A stretch of DNA of 47,478 nucleotides from positions 1 through 47,478 of the forward strand of contig LRSR01010622.1 of assembly GCA_001579985.1 (NCBI GenBank). Reading direction: 5' to 3'. Shown here one piece after another: positions 1 through 10,730 of this stretch; positions within the stretch are counted from its first letter, which is position 1, and each line of letters begins with the position of its first letter. The notes below the pieces were generated by a model, which saw only the letters and a program-made list of their open reading frames with translations, did no database searches and was not told the DNA's origin. This stretch comes from Hypsibius dujardini (Eukaryota > Tardigrada > Eutardigrada > Parachela > Hypsibiidae). The translations under genes were made by a program, and so were the position numbers.

Positions 1-2506
1 AGAAGGGAAAATGTATAGCTCTGAGCAGGTTTTACGACCGTACTTTAAGCACGTCAGGGATTGCAAATGGTAACGAAATTTTGATTGTTTCTAAAGTATT
101 GGCTTTTGACAGTTGGTCTAGATTTAGGCCATGGTTAGTTCTCTGATTATGTACTTATTGCTGTGGTGTGTGTTGTAAGATGGAATTGGTAAACGAACTG
201 GGTGAATCGCTTGGTTACGCGAGCTTTAATTTTGTGGGGGATGGGGAGACAATTGGCGCGCCATAATTTTGCGTTTTTGAGACGTCTGGCTTGCCATCAA
301 ATTTTTTTTTTTAGACAAATGTCGTAAAATACTGTTTTTCGGCGAATTGAGGATAGATATGCTTAGCGTTTAAACAGGATTCTCAATACGATGTAATGCC
401 TGGAATCTTACAGAAATCTCCCCGGGACAGGGAAGTTACAATTCTATATGCAATGAAGTATACTTGTGGTAGCATAGTAATGCATTAAATCTTATGGATG
501 TTTCCCTGGTACTGTTTAGTTGCCTTTTCTACTATACCGGTCTTGCTAAAGTCTCTCTTCTCTAATCGTATTAGAGAGGATCGACAAAAGATGCAAGTAG
601 TAACGTCTTCATAGAGTAATAAAACGTCACATTTTATGGTCGGCTGTGCAAATAATTTCGACATAGGACTGTCCACTCGCCGTCCTTTTTACGACTAGCG
701 GCAAGGGGGCAAGGAGCTCAAAAGAGTAAATTAAAATAGCCGCAGTACAGGTACAGCCTGTAAAAAATAGGCACGTGCAGCGCACGTACACGAGGTTATA
801 CCTTTCAATTTTCTTCACTTCTTCATTTGATTGGATCCAATGGATGACTATAATTCCTGGATTAAATGATGTCATTCTCATTATGAGAATACACTCGCAG
901 ATCTTGATGTACCGCCTCTTTTGATTTGCATAAATATTGTCACATTCCTTGGAGTGGGAGACAAATTAATTAAGGTGCAAAATGTGTCCATATATGTATC
1001 GTATATATTTAATTATGCCAGTTATTGTATTCTTATTAATTTGTAATGACTGAAATGTGGACAGCAGACAACTCCAATATTAAATGGACAGACCCGTTAA
1101 AATTGCAGAAACCTGCCCGAAAGAGTGAGTTTGACTTTCTTGCTAGAGAATGGAATGGCACCCGAGAGGCTTGGCAGGATTGAGGCGGCACTTTCGGCAC
1201 TGCAAACCTCCACAGCAGCTTCCTTGACTGCCACTTTGTCCATTACACGCCTCACCTGAACATTTTAGACATTTTCATAAGTCCTTTTTTTCCTTACCGA
1301 AACCGTGACACGCCTCGGTGGGAACCACAAGGAGACTTGAGATGGTCACACAGCTGACCAAGAGAAGGAACATTGATAGTTTCACCTTTCGTGTGAAGAT
1401 GGACGGATGCTTTCCGAAAAGAAGCGAAGCAAGTGTTGATCAGGGAACTAATCGAGGGTGACTTGACAGCGTCTTCGGGGCAGCCTTCTTTTATGCGCCT
1501 TCGCGGAAGTAGTTAGATAACCGCACACTGACCACTTCTATATTTCAATGTGCGTACCTATTTGCCCAATTAGCTTATGTAGTAGTCCCATTATTATTAA
1601 GGAAGCTACTACTCGTACTTTCTACCCGGACCGGCCATGATCGGAAATATCCGTTTTAAGGATCAGATAAAAACAGGCCTGGTGCCAGTTCGTCACTCCC
1701 TTTGAGGCCATATGTAGATCGTGCAGTTTTGCGGAACGAGCGCCGAGAATGGACAAGGATCACTGGATTGCTGCATTGCGCTTTATTAATCAGAAATCGT
1801 CTTTTATTTTGAGTAAAAAACCTTACTAACTGTCTGTCTGCCTGCCTGTCTGCCTGCCTACCTGCCTGTCTATCAATCTATCTGTCTGTATTTGTCTACT
1901 TGTCCATTTACAGAATTGTTTTAGACGACCTATGTATTTGATGGTCATCCTGGCACAGGCAAGAGAAAATGAATGAGTGAGAAAGTAGAGATTTGGTACC
2001 GCCAGTGATATCGAGCCAGTTTTATTGTCAGTCGGCGAGTGGACTTTTTTACATTTCTCACACTTTGTTAAAATACAATTGCTGTGCATTACGAGAAAAT
2101 TGCTGAGTAAAAGACAACATTGAAGTAAAATGGTGAGCACGAACGTTGGGATAAAAAGGCAGGCAACAGGACAAGGAGCTATTAGACTGGGTTTAAAGCC
2201 TCGGAAAGAATTTCCACTTATTATAATTACTACAAATTCATGTGTGAAAGTGCCAAGCCCAAGCGCGAGAATGGCAAGACCTGACCGATTATGTCCTCTG
2301 ACGATCTGTAACTGGTGGTAAGATAATTTCTAATTGCAACGTACTGGATTGAAAGAATATATTGTCGAAATGGAGTTGTCGATTGCAGTGAACACAGAGC
2401 AGAAGTTGCTCATAATAACGGCTACATGCTTATTCTACATTTCGCTACAGGAATCTAATCATCCAGCGCGATATTTTGTTTTAGCAATAATGCATGACCT
2501 ATCGAT
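1..2506. other. Intergenic, no supported gene
   Basis: I see no reading frame here with splice signals and protein-like composition. The short open frames begin at non-ATG codons or run through simple repeats. The only distinct structure is a CTGT/CTGC tract near 1831-1897. The DNA may be flanking sequence, or an intron or UTR of a gene lying to the left. Confidence 0.5.
1831..1897. repeat. Degenerate CTGT/CTGC tetranucleotide tract
   Basis: Repeated CTGTCTGC and CCTGCCTGTCTA units with point variation. It belongs to the same repeat class that recurs in introns across this window. Confidence 0.8.
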
Positions 2507-2914
2507 CTAACGCCGCCATCCCTGGGTGCGGAAATCAAGCTTGCGTACTTCCGCCCTCTGACTCCGCTGCATCATCAGGTCGTCATGATGGCCGGCCACC
2601 TCGTCGGGAATTTCTAGACTCGGATGGCGTTCTTCATCTTCCAGCATCTTCCGCCAAAAGGCCATCTGTCGAAACTCCTGGGAAAGATCAGTCAGGTCGT
2701 TGATGTTGTCTGTTAAACCGGTTTGTCGTGCTCCGATGGAGACAACGGGCCGTTGAGGCAGGGGAGGGGCGGCTTTGACGGAGCTTTGCACTCGTGGGAC
2801 AACCAGGGGAGAGAGTCGAGCTCGCGGGTTCGCCCAAGTAACATCACAAAAAGTAAAGACGAAGACGAAAATGTAAAGAAGAAAGGGTAGACCCATTTTC
2901 ATGCGTCCCATCAT
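2507..2914 (-). CDS. Small secreted protein, unrecognised
   Basis: A single-exon frame of 135 aa starting at the first ATG at 2914; the frame stays open upstream but has no ATG there. The N-terminus is a clear signal peptide: a short basic stretch (MMGRMKMG), a hydrophobic core rich in Phe, Leu and Val (about residues 9-22), and a likely cleavage site near TWA-NP around residue 28. The mature part is about 107 aa and proline-rich at first (PPLPQRPVV). A charged, probably helical region follows, and it ends in GWRR. I see no disulfide-forming cysteines after the signal peptide. A precursor processed at basic residues is possible, but no regular cleavage pattern is visible. The next gene on the same strand starts 750 bp upstream. 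I do not recognise the family. Confidence 0.5.
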   Translation of the reverse strand: MMGRMKMGLPFLLYIFVFVFTFCDVTWANPRARLSPLVVPRVQSSVKAAPPLPQRPVVSIGARQTGLTDNINDLTDLSQEFRQMAFWRKMLEDEERHPSLEIPDEVAGHHDDLMMQRSQRAEVRKLDFRTQGWRR

Positions 2915-3661
2915 GAGAGTTATGGTAGAAGATGGAATTGATTGCACAAATTTATTAGCCAAAAGAAGGCTCGCAAACTCTAGTCGGTTAGTGAATGAAT
3001 CTGCATGAGATGAAAATGAATTTGCTTTATTATATATGCATCTGACCGTGCTCCTGAAAAGCGCGCTACAGTCTCTTGAGCTTGAATTGCGTGTTACCGT
3101 GTAGTAGTGTAAAAGGCACGCGCGCACTCGTCAGGGATAAGTACGTCAGGTGACAGGATTCAACATCCGAAACCGGAAGCAGCACATCAGCATGTAACAC
3201 TTGCCAAGAGGGAGAGGGGAAAATGATGGTCAGGAAACGACCCCTGTCTCACTTAATTAACAAACCTGCTTTCAACTCTCTGATTGCTCCTCCATCGCCT
3301 CTACAATAAATGAGACAACTTCTATAACAACCAGTCGTTTACGATTGTTTCCCAAATTTTTTGTTCCCAATGCTGATCATTTTCAAAAACAAATGTGCTT
3401 TCCATGTGCTTTGTGCTGCGCAAATGGACTTTATATGTTGCAAAGACCTTGTGTCTGATGGGACTTATCAGGGTCTTTAGCACAACGCGATCTGCGCATA
3501 GGCGACTTCGGAGTTGGAAGGATCATCGAAACTAATGACGAAGTGATATTCCTGTAATCCTTCTAGCACTCTGCCATCGTACATTTCCCAAAGCGGCAGT
3601 TTGTAGGGTTGTATAAATATTTTAAAGACCAACATCAGCCTCCCCTGAAAAGGCTATTTAG
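2915..3661. other. Intergenic spacer
   Basis: This 747-bp spacer separates two minus-strand genes. I see no coding exon in it. It probably holds the promoter of the small secreted protein gene and the 3' UTR of its upstream neighbour. Confidence 0.4.
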
Positions 3662-4243
3662 TCAGTCCAACGATGGGGACATTAATAATTGACATGAGTC
3701 AGACTGGGAGAGGTTTCCGTGCTCCTTCCTCATTACATCGTCCTTCGGAATAAGTGTGTAGGAGCCAGACCCGGAATCAGTATCAAGTCTCCGTGAAGCA
3801 CAAAAATCCTCATATGCTCGCTCATTGGCGTGACTATTCCGTCGAGATTGCAGCTCCGCTTCTTGACTTGCCTGATCCAGACGGGGAAGGAGAGAGGTAA
3901 TATTATTTAAATTATCCCTCTTCATTTCCTCCTCCTTTTCGACAGTTGTTGGGACCTTCGTTTGTCTACGCTTCTTCACGGGCGGCGGCTGTGGTTGATC
4001 AATAATGGTGACGGAAAAAGAGGGAAGGTGTTGGTAGTTGCATCTGAGCCTCTCGCTGAGTGTCATTGAACCGTTCCTGGGCGGCCAGTTGTGAGAGCGT
4101 GTCCACCAGTCCGGCGGCTGGCTATTGACGATGCTAATTTCAATGTCCGACAGGTGACACTTGTTGCGGCTGTCCCGATCGCTTAGCAGATTCCCCTCTT
4201 CCTCGTCGGATAAAGTAATGTTGCTGGTGAATGCCTGCTCCAT
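3662..4243 (-). CDS. Hypothetical acidic/polar protein, 193 aa
   Basis: A complete single-exon frame from an ATG at 4243, with an in-frame TAG a few codons upstream, to a TGA at 3662. The product is hydrophilic and looks largely disordered. It starts with an acidic serine-rich region (SDEEEGNLLSDRDSR). A Trp-containing PPDWWTRSHNWPP segment follows near residues 43-55. A basic patch, PPPVKKRRQTK, near residues 87-97 could act as a nuclear localisation signal. A charged helical middle and a Ser/Asp-rich end complete it. There is no signal peptide, membrane segment or known domain. It could be a cytoplasmic or nuclear regulatory protein. The family is not recognised. Confidence 0.5.
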   Translation of the reverse strand: MEQAFTSNITLSDEEEGNLLSDRDSRNKCHLSDIEISIVNSQPPDWWTRSHNWPPRNGSMTLSERLRCNYQHLPSFSVTIIDQPQPPPVKKRRQTKVPTTVEKEEEMKRDNLNNITSLLPRLDQASQEAELQSRRNSHANERAYEDFCASRRLDTDSGSGSYTLIPKDDVMRKEHGNLSQSDSCQLLMSPSLD

Positions 4244-4994
4244 TCTTGTCCACTAACAAGGGGCTTACAATTGACAAATAAAACCCTTAGGACTTAACGA
4301 CCCTTCCGGACCCAGATGTTGGGCGGGATGAGAGTGCAATAAAAACAGGATACGACTAATACCACAGTGTAGGAAAACAATAATTATAATGCAATGTACG
4401 ACACAATTGACGCTAAATGGCTCATAGCCGCGGAGTCCGTCCATTATCAGGCCATTTCGCAGATGGTTTGACGTTTTTTTAATTGATAATCCGGCATCGT
4501 TCGGTTTCCATGATACCACTTAATTGGTCTATTCTGTTGTAAAATCCTTCATGCATTCTGTCTTTACTCTTTCCGGACAAACCGTACGCGGAGACGTCAT
4601 GGTCTGCGACAATTTGTCCTCAGAGACAGATCCTCCTAATAGACTTCGTGACCCACACCTATTTCATCCTAGACTTTTGTCTGGCAGATATGCGATCAGC
4701 AGACATTCTGTTCTTTCATTCTCGTGCTTGAGGCTTGGTCGCTGCTCAAAAAGCATCGTTATATGAATGTACGATTAAGTGACAATTTGTGCTCAGATAT
4801 GCAACTTCCGTACACGTGTATGGCATACATTGGAACCATCGGGAATAAGGCAGAAACTGTCGTAAAGGCACCATTTTCTGTCTGCTGGAAGATATAGTTA
4901 GTTCTGTGCAAGGCACTAGCATGCATATCTTTTCGTTAAGATAGAAAACAAAATTTAAAAGAATCAATGTAGTGGTCTTAACTATTAATAAAAA
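4244..4994. other. Intergenic spacer
   Basis: A spacer of 751 bp between two minus-strand genes with no exon I can support. The short open frames on both strands lack splice context and protein-like composition. Confidence 0.4.
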
Positions 4995-7128
4995 TTAATT
5001 TCGCCGATCGGGATAGCCGGGATAGCGAGAAGGCGACAAGGAGGTACTCGCACGCCCCGGTCCACCTCTCACAAACTGTCCGACATCGTAACCCTGTCCC
5101 CTCCGGGCGTCCCTTGGCGGACTCCCACCCTGGTTGTTTCTCACCGCGGTCTGCTCAATCAGCCCTCGGCGTCGCGAAAACTCTTCTTCACTCAATTCCC
5201 CGGACAAGGGTCGACGGTGCTCCGTTTCCCTGGAAGCCCGTCCGCTCAGCCGAAATTTTCCGTCTGACCCTCCCGGCTGAAGGTAGTTGAACGGCATTGG
5301 ACCTCCTCGACTAGGATTATCCACCGAGGTCTCACGCATACGATTGTTGTTGATCCGATCAGGAATGGAGCTGGTTCGCTTATGCACGACTCGGTGAATG
5401 CGCGGAAAGACTGCACTGGCAGTTTCGTCGTCGAAGGTGTTGTTGCCAGCAGCGGGACGTCGCGGTTTGTAGTCCCTCATTTCCTGGTCATAACGATCAC
5501 CGGTTCCGGGTTGTGGGCGGGGTTGACGGGCGGAAGGACGTACATCAGCTGGGGTTGCGGTAGTAGCACTTGACGACGGTGGGTTACGTCGTCGGTCTGG
5601 ATCACGCATGTCCCAGGAATCATCCGGCCTCAACGGAGGGAGTCCTAAATCAATCGGTTTGACGTGGCTTAAAATAGCAAGAGCTGCAATATGTATTTCA
5701 ACTTTGGGCTTATACCGCTTTCTGGACGTCGACCGCTCGGTCGAACCCTGCGACGCTGCGGTTCATCAATGTCCCGCTCATCAAAGTCGTCCCGATGTGT
5801 GGGTCGGCGATCTTCTTTGACGACTCGCGAGCTGGGCGCCACCGTCACGGCGGCGGCTGGCACCTGCTTCTGGTCATCGTCGTAGTAGGATGACGGAGTG
5901 GGAGGGCCCTTTTGCTGAGTTACCGTCCGCTCCTGAAAATTTTCCAGAAAAACTTTATAATTAGAACAGAGATTACTTCTGTGTATTGATATAGCTTTGC
6001 GTCATGTAGACAGATGGATGAACAAACGGACGGACGGACGGTGAAACGAATGGAGTTCATGTGTGACAATTTGGAAAACGGAATGGCGCATGAACGGACG
6101 GACGGACAGACCGTCAGAAAATGCATAATAGTATTAAGATAAGAAGGACGGTTGGTCGGACGGACGGAGTGTAGACATGCTGCGGTAGAGGAAATATCAT
6201 AGACATTAACAAGCGGATATGCCAACAAATGTGTTACGAGATTGACGAGATTGGGATTACGGAAAGAAGAGATTGCCAATTACGTGACTTAACAAACAGT
6301 CACGCGGACGGCTTAAGAGAAGGACGTTTGGAAGGTCAAGTGTTTGAGAGTATTTCACACGGAAGGACATGGAGGTTGACGGAGTATAGACCGCTGGACC
6401 GACTGGCGACTAGCCGAAAATTAATTGCTCGACAGGCAGACGGATAGGTGGCGTACGAATCGGTTAAGGAACAAATTGAAGGCATGAGAGTAAAATGAAG
6501 ACAAGAGTGGATGCGGTTCATTTGATATTATATACCCACTTGGACAATAGTTTGTCTAATTGACGGTGGTCCCAGTGGCGATGGAATTTGCTGTTTCTCT
6601 TCATCCTCCACGAAGGCAATGTCCTGAAACTCATCATCCACTTCAGGTGGTTGCTCCGGCTGGAACGCCTCGTTGTCCTGCGCCGCAGCGCGATGTAGCA
6701 TCTTAATCCGTTGTTTCTGCTTTTTCGCTCTAAACAAATGACCGTTACCTCAATTTTGTGTCACCACCTTTGGCGAAAATGTTGACGTAACTTGTGGACA
6801 AATTATGCTGTAAACGGTCTTATCTATCGGTGACTGTTTGCATAGCATCTTCTGCTGGTATTAGCTGGTGGTATGGAAGTTGTGGTGCCAACGGACTTAC
6901 AAGACTATGAGGCAGATCACCACCCCCGACAGCGCCACGATGAAGGCGCCCGCAATTCCACAAGTCAAGTAGAGCCAGAATTCTGAAGATATCCACAACA
7001 TAATAAGACACAGTAGAGAATCAGCAAACCTCATAACTTTTGAAGTAAAATGTCCAGTTACCCCAATCGACATCTGGCGGAGTAGCGGTCGAAACAGCCA
7101 CAGGCAATCCTGGTTCTGATGAAGCCAT
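4995..7128 (-). CDS. Single-pass membrane protein with long disordered basic tail
   Basis: Five exons join in one frame to give 401 aa: 7062-7128, 6901-6982, 6540-6729, 5716-5932 and 4995-5644. All boundaries are GT-AG and the phases agree. The ATG at 7128 follows an in-frame TAA. A short N-terminal region of about 22 residues precedes one hydrophobic segment (residues about 24-50, FWLYLTCGIAGAFIVALSGV and on). A stop-transfer run, AKKQKQR, follows it. There is no signal peptide, so the topology is probably N-out, C-in. The tail of about 350 residues is rich in Arg, Pro, Ser and Asp, with an acidic patch (DDEFQDIAFVEDEE), and looks disordered, like an adaptor or phosphorylation platform. I do not recognise the family. 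The 607-bp third intron holds CGGA repeats. Confidence 0.6.
6005..6180. repeat. CGGA tetranucleotide repeats in an intron
   Basis: Several short runs of ACGGACGGACGG on the plus strand lie inside the third intron of the minus-strand membrane-protein gene. They are interrupted and diverged, so they look like degenerate microsatellites. Confidence 0.7.
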
Positions 7129-7606
7129 TTTCTCTCGTAAAAAATATTAATAATAAATGGAAGAATCGGTTGGAATTACTGGACGACTATTTGGTCAGTG
7201 GAATTGCTGTCGAGAAGAAAGGGAAGGCATCTCTTCTTCCGGAAGTTCCTTGATGAAAGAGATTGGTGGAATTGAGGGATGGAAGACTGAAGTTGGAGGC
7301 TTCTACTATGACCGAGGATTTGTTAATCAAAAGACCAACGACGTAAATTGGTAGGCCTGAAGGAAAATAGCCGACGTAGGTTTTCCATAGCTCCATATGG
7401 GGTGCAATCTTAATTTGGTACGCGAATGAGCTGTACAACAATAAGATATCTCTAAATTGTTATCACACCCTCTTCCCTCTACCCGGACACCCTTATCGTC
7501 CACTTCCAAGTCCAATAAATCGTGTTACACTATACTCGCTCTTGTCTACACAACTCCAATTGTGCCTAACCGCGACACACGATTTCATTCATTACAGTAT
7601 TACAGC
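7129..7606. other. Intergenic spacer
   Basis: This 478-bp gap separates two minus-strand genes. A plus-strand frame at 7157-7354 has an ATG but no homology I know and no splice context. I do not call it. Confidence 0.35.
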
Positions 7607-7914
7607 CTAGAGTATTAGTAAGACAGAAAAAGCCAGGGTAATGAAAATAAACCAACCGGCCCTTCCTCTCCCAGTCCTTAGTTCCCGGTCCTTGGTCCTG
7701 CCCAACACAATTCGCTCTTTCTCTTGCAGCAGCAAATTAATATTGCGCTTCTGTTGGATTTTCGCCAGCACTTGAAGGAAATCCACCGTCGCTCTTTATC
7801 AGCCGTACTCTGCTTCAGAGGTGATGATATGGAGCGTTTACGTTTGTCGGCGGATTTCCGGGGACGGAAGTTGCTCACCGCCAACTGCTTGGACGGTAAT
7901 GACCCATCATGCAT
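7607..7914 (-). CDS. Small tail-anchored protein with a 38-nt intron
   Basis: Two segments, 7809-7914 and 7607-7770, join across a 38-nt GT-AG intron (GTACGG...TTCCTTCAAG) into 89 codons plus stop. The N-terminal half is basic (RPRKSADKRKRS). The second exon gives a charged helical stretch, KIQQKRNINLLLQEKERI, then a terminal hydrophobic run (about residues 74-89, GWFIFITLAFSVLLIL). This ordering is typical of a tail-anchored membrane protein. The frame stays open upstream of the ATG, so a further 5' exon is possible: an ATG near 8063 could splice with a GTTAGA donor to an acceptor near 7980. The transposon end lies only about 180 bp upstream. The family is not recognised. Confidence 0.4.
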
Positions 7915-8092
7915 CACAGGCACCAGGCGATTCTCAAAAACAGGCGGTTTCAGTGCGCGTACAGCACAGCCACTTTGGAGTTTGGAATGTCAAGCCAATT
8001 CAAGCGAGAGTGAAAAACAGATGCGGCGATTTCTAACTTTCCCCTTGCCAAATGCCAAGGCATTGAGTTGTAGGAGATAGAGATCCCACTTA

Positions 8093-8118
8093 GGGAACAT
8101 CCGTTAATGACGTCAGTA
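8093..8118 (+). repeat. Left terminal inverted repeat
   Basis: The 26-bp left end of the element begins GGGAACATCCG and matches the reverse complement of 8820-8845 at 24 of 26 positions. Confidence 0.8.
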
Positions 8119-8703
8119 ATTTTTATTAGGCGACTCGACACCCCCTCCCCTAGCGTCAGAGTTCGTCAGAATTTTGTTAACACTCCCTAGATCTTCAGTT
8201 TCTGACGTCACAAACCAAAGACCCCTTCCATTACAGAAAAAAACTTGAAATATATCGTTATCACTCCAAATCGAGTCTGCCCTCCACCAAGTCGCTACGC
8301 AGCCAATCATCAAATCTGAAATGATAGGGATATCCTTGGGCGACGCTGGTACGTGAGCAGCGACCTCGTCAACATCGCTCATGTCTTCGTCTGTAGCGGG
8401 ATCAGCAGGAACTGGTTCTTTTGGGCCACTGATGTAACGAATTGGAGGGGGTAGAAAGCGATGAGAAAACACCTTGGGGAAGGAAGATCGCCAACAACCG
8501 CGGCAGCACCGGCGGTCATTACAGCGCACAATCTGGGTGAAGTAGAGAGAGGTACGCATATGCTGCGCCTTGCACTCTTCGTCCATGGCATTGTAGGCCG
8601 GCTTCAGTGCCTCCGATGAGTTGTACCGTGCCACTACCGGCTTGCCGGCATTTTCGAGGGATGTGTAATGCTCAAAAAATAGGCATTGCCGCAGAAATTC
8701 CAA
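8113..8703 (-). pseudogene. Cysteine-rich coding fragment carried inside the transposon
   Basis: An open frame of 196 codons lies almost wholly within the element. It lacks a plausible ATG start and its C-terminal end runs into the left inverted repeat, so it looks like a captured or remnant exon. The central part is protein-like: it has FTQIVRCNDRRCCRGCW, with a C-x5-CC-x2-C cluster, then RFLPPPIRY. An acidic linker, DPATDEDMSDVDEV, follows. The last 60 residues are probably transposon end sequence read as protein. The cysteine cluster plus RFLPPP resembles uncharacterised proteins I associate with invertebrate repeats, but I cannot verify that here. The function is unknown. Confidence 0.45.
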
Positions 8704-8819
8704 AATTATTAATTTCTAAGTCTACTGGGTTCCCCAAAGCTGACATCAGGACGCCGGCCTACCCCCATACCGTACAGTCACAGTTCGTCAGGTATTTTCG
8801 CCCCCTACCCCCTAATCAA

Positions 8820-8845
8820 TACTGACGTAATTAATGGATGTTCCC
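8820..8845 (-). repeat. Right terminal inverted repeat
   Basis: The 26-bp right end of the element reads TACTGACGTAATTAATGG then ATGTTCCC on the plus strand. It is followed directly by the TTA target duplication. Confidence 0.8.
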
Positions 8846-8848
8846 TTA

Positions 8849-9200
8849 CACACCACATCGCATTCTATTCCAGATGCATTTGTGATGCGATCTACAGTAA
8901 AACATCTCATTCGAAAATAAAATATAATTCCGGTACAAACTCTCATACCTTATCTCAACTATGCTAAATTAATATCGACTATCATCTGAATATTTTATAA
9001 TTAGCAAATCCATTAGATTTAACATGTAAATATTTTAATAAGCGAAAATGCGCGTGGTTCCAATGTCCAACTGCAGTAGGATGAAAATCCAAGTCCAAAA
9101 CTGAATTGGAGCTGGAACACAAGTATACAACTCCACATTAAAAAAAACAACATAATCCCCAATTGTGTTGCCGCTTGCCGTGTCAACACCACTCTTTAAC
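8849..9200. other. Spacer upstream of CDPF1
   Basis: AT-rich, non-coding as far as I can see. It must contain the CDPF1 promoter, and the transposon sits directly upstream of it. Confidence 0.4.
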
Positions 9201-9808
9201 ATGGAGGAGGATGATGGAGGAATTTTTGAGTGTTCCATGTGCCTCATGCAGGAAGGTTTCCACTATTTCAACAAAGATCCCAATCCGAAATGGTCCAAGT
9301 TCAGGTGAGGCAAGACAAATAAATCCATCAATCAATCACGCATGACAGAAGCTCTAAACGTGTCATTTTTATCTGAATGAATTAATCAATCAATCAATGC
9401 CTGCATTACCTACATAATCCTCAAACTGCCAATCAACCGATCAATCAACAGCGAGGATTTGTTGGTTTCAGATACACGGAAGAGGTGTTTCTATGCCGAA
9501 ATCCGTTCCTTCCTGCGACCGTCAAGGCCCAAGATAGTAACACACCCTACCTCGTCGTTGGAGGAATCTGCTCGAGCTGCAGCAAGAGTGTCTGTCTGGA
9601 TGCGGCCTGTAGTTTCTACTGGCAGCGAAGATTTTGCGTCAAATGCGCTGCGAATGATGATTTATCCGGGCACCATTTACCCTCCTCCATCGTATCGGAG
9701 GCGAAGCGACGAGTGCAAAATGCTGAGAGTGAAATGACGGTGACGTCTTCTAACTCGGAACAGCATCCACCTCCACATCCTGGCCGAGAGAAAAGTGTGG
9801 AGTCTTGA
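9201..9808 (+). CDS. CDPF1: Cysteine-rich DPF motif domain-containing protein 1 homologue
   Basis: Two exons, 9201-9304 and 9472-9808, give 146 aa from an ATG preceded by untranslated sequence. The N-terminus has the first zinc-type pair (FECSMC). The FLCRNPF segment sits where the family carries its DPF motif, here reading NPF. The core, VVGGICSSCSKSVC then CSFYWQRRFCVKC, matches the conserved CxxC...C...C...CxxC region of CDPF1 by order and spacing. These cysteines probably bind zinc. The biochemical role of the family is not known to me. The C-terminal 40 residues are polar and not conserved. The intron contains CAAT repeats. Length agrees with the short proteins of the family. Confidence 0.85.
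9310..9460. repeat. CAATCAAT repeats in the CDPF1 intron
   Basis: Interrupted ATCA/CAAT units (AATCCATCAATCAATCA, AATCAATCAATCAATG) fill much of the 167-bp intron. The same repeat type recurs near 34.8-35.2 kb and 44.3-44.9 kb. Confidence 0.7.
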
Positions 9809-10730
9809 GACTTGACGTTTTAGCGCAATCAATCAATGTATGGAAAGCAGGTGCAGTTAAACTGTCGCTGTACCAAATGAAGAATCAACAAAATGGCACT
9901 GTGAGTAGGTAGCTTGATTCAATCAATCAAGCACTTTGTTCCATCTTTTTATTGAACATTCACACACCGTATAGCGTGTGCCACAGCCTGTAACTTGGTT
10001 GCGGTGGCGCCACTGTCGGGATTGAGTATTTATTACAGTTACAGTAAAGAAACGAGTAGATGCAGTTTCTTCCCTTTTTTTCGTTTGAAGTCACTGACCT
10101 TTTGCAGAAGTTGAGTATTTTTTTGTATGCTGCGAGTGCAGGCCATACGGCTAAATATTGTATAAAGTTTGGGTGTGGTGGTGTAGATGTAGCATACGGT
10201 GTGTATTTGACGCTCGATGACAAAATGTGGGATAGAAATAGCTTACTCGGTTGTGTGCCGGTCCTCTGTCTCAGTGAGGAGAGGCCTGCAAACTGCAATG
10301 CGAGGGTTTGCCGTGGTAGTGCTCGCGTGAGATATGTACTAGTACAGTACGCCACAGATGTGTGTTGAATGGATCTGGCGGCGTGCGGCTGTGTGAAGAG
10401 AGAGGGAAGAGAAGAGAGGAGGAAGCGACTTGATCATTTGATGTGTACTGTGCAAGGGAGAGCTCATGTCGCATGCAAATGTGCTTCCAGCTGGTCGGCG
10501 TCTCTTTCCACAATCGTCATGCTGCCACTGAAGAATATACAATCATTTCTTCTCCATAAGTCATGTCATTTTCTTTACCTTTCTAGAAATGACTATTTCT
10601 CCCTCTGCTTGAGTAGCAAACTGCATCTCTTTTTTTGACTGAGTTTTGGTCATTTTCATTTAACAGCGTCGCGAAAGGGATGAGAAGAGGAAGAGGATGA
10701 TTGATTGATGGGATTGCTGGAAGGAGTAAG
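9809..10730. other. Intergenic spacer between CDPF1 and the alpha2delta gene
   Basis: This 922-bp spacer joins two plus-strand genes. Overlapping open frames on both strands (about 9.96-10.64 kb) have no recognisable motif and are probably chance. It should hold the CDPF1 3' UTR and the alpha2delta promoter and 5' UTR. Confidence 0.4.

Larger units (their letters stand above)
8090..8848. mobile_element. DNA transposon copy with terminal inverted repeats and TTA duplication
   Basis: The element spans 8093-8845 (753 bp). Its ends are inverted copies of GGGAACATCC(G/A)TTAAT and ACGTCAGTA, 26 bp at 8093-8118 and 8820-8845 with two mismatches. TTA flanks both ends (8090-8092 and 8846-8848), which is a 3-bp target-site duplication. 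The subterminal DNA has C-rich stretches (GACACCCCCTCCCCTAG) and repeated CGTCAGA/GTTCGTCAG motifs. A 3-bp TTA duplication fits the PIF/Harbinger superfamily, though related families also have GGG ends. No transposase is visible, so the copy is non-autonomous. It carries a cysteine-rich coding fragment on the minus strand. Confidence 0.8.
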
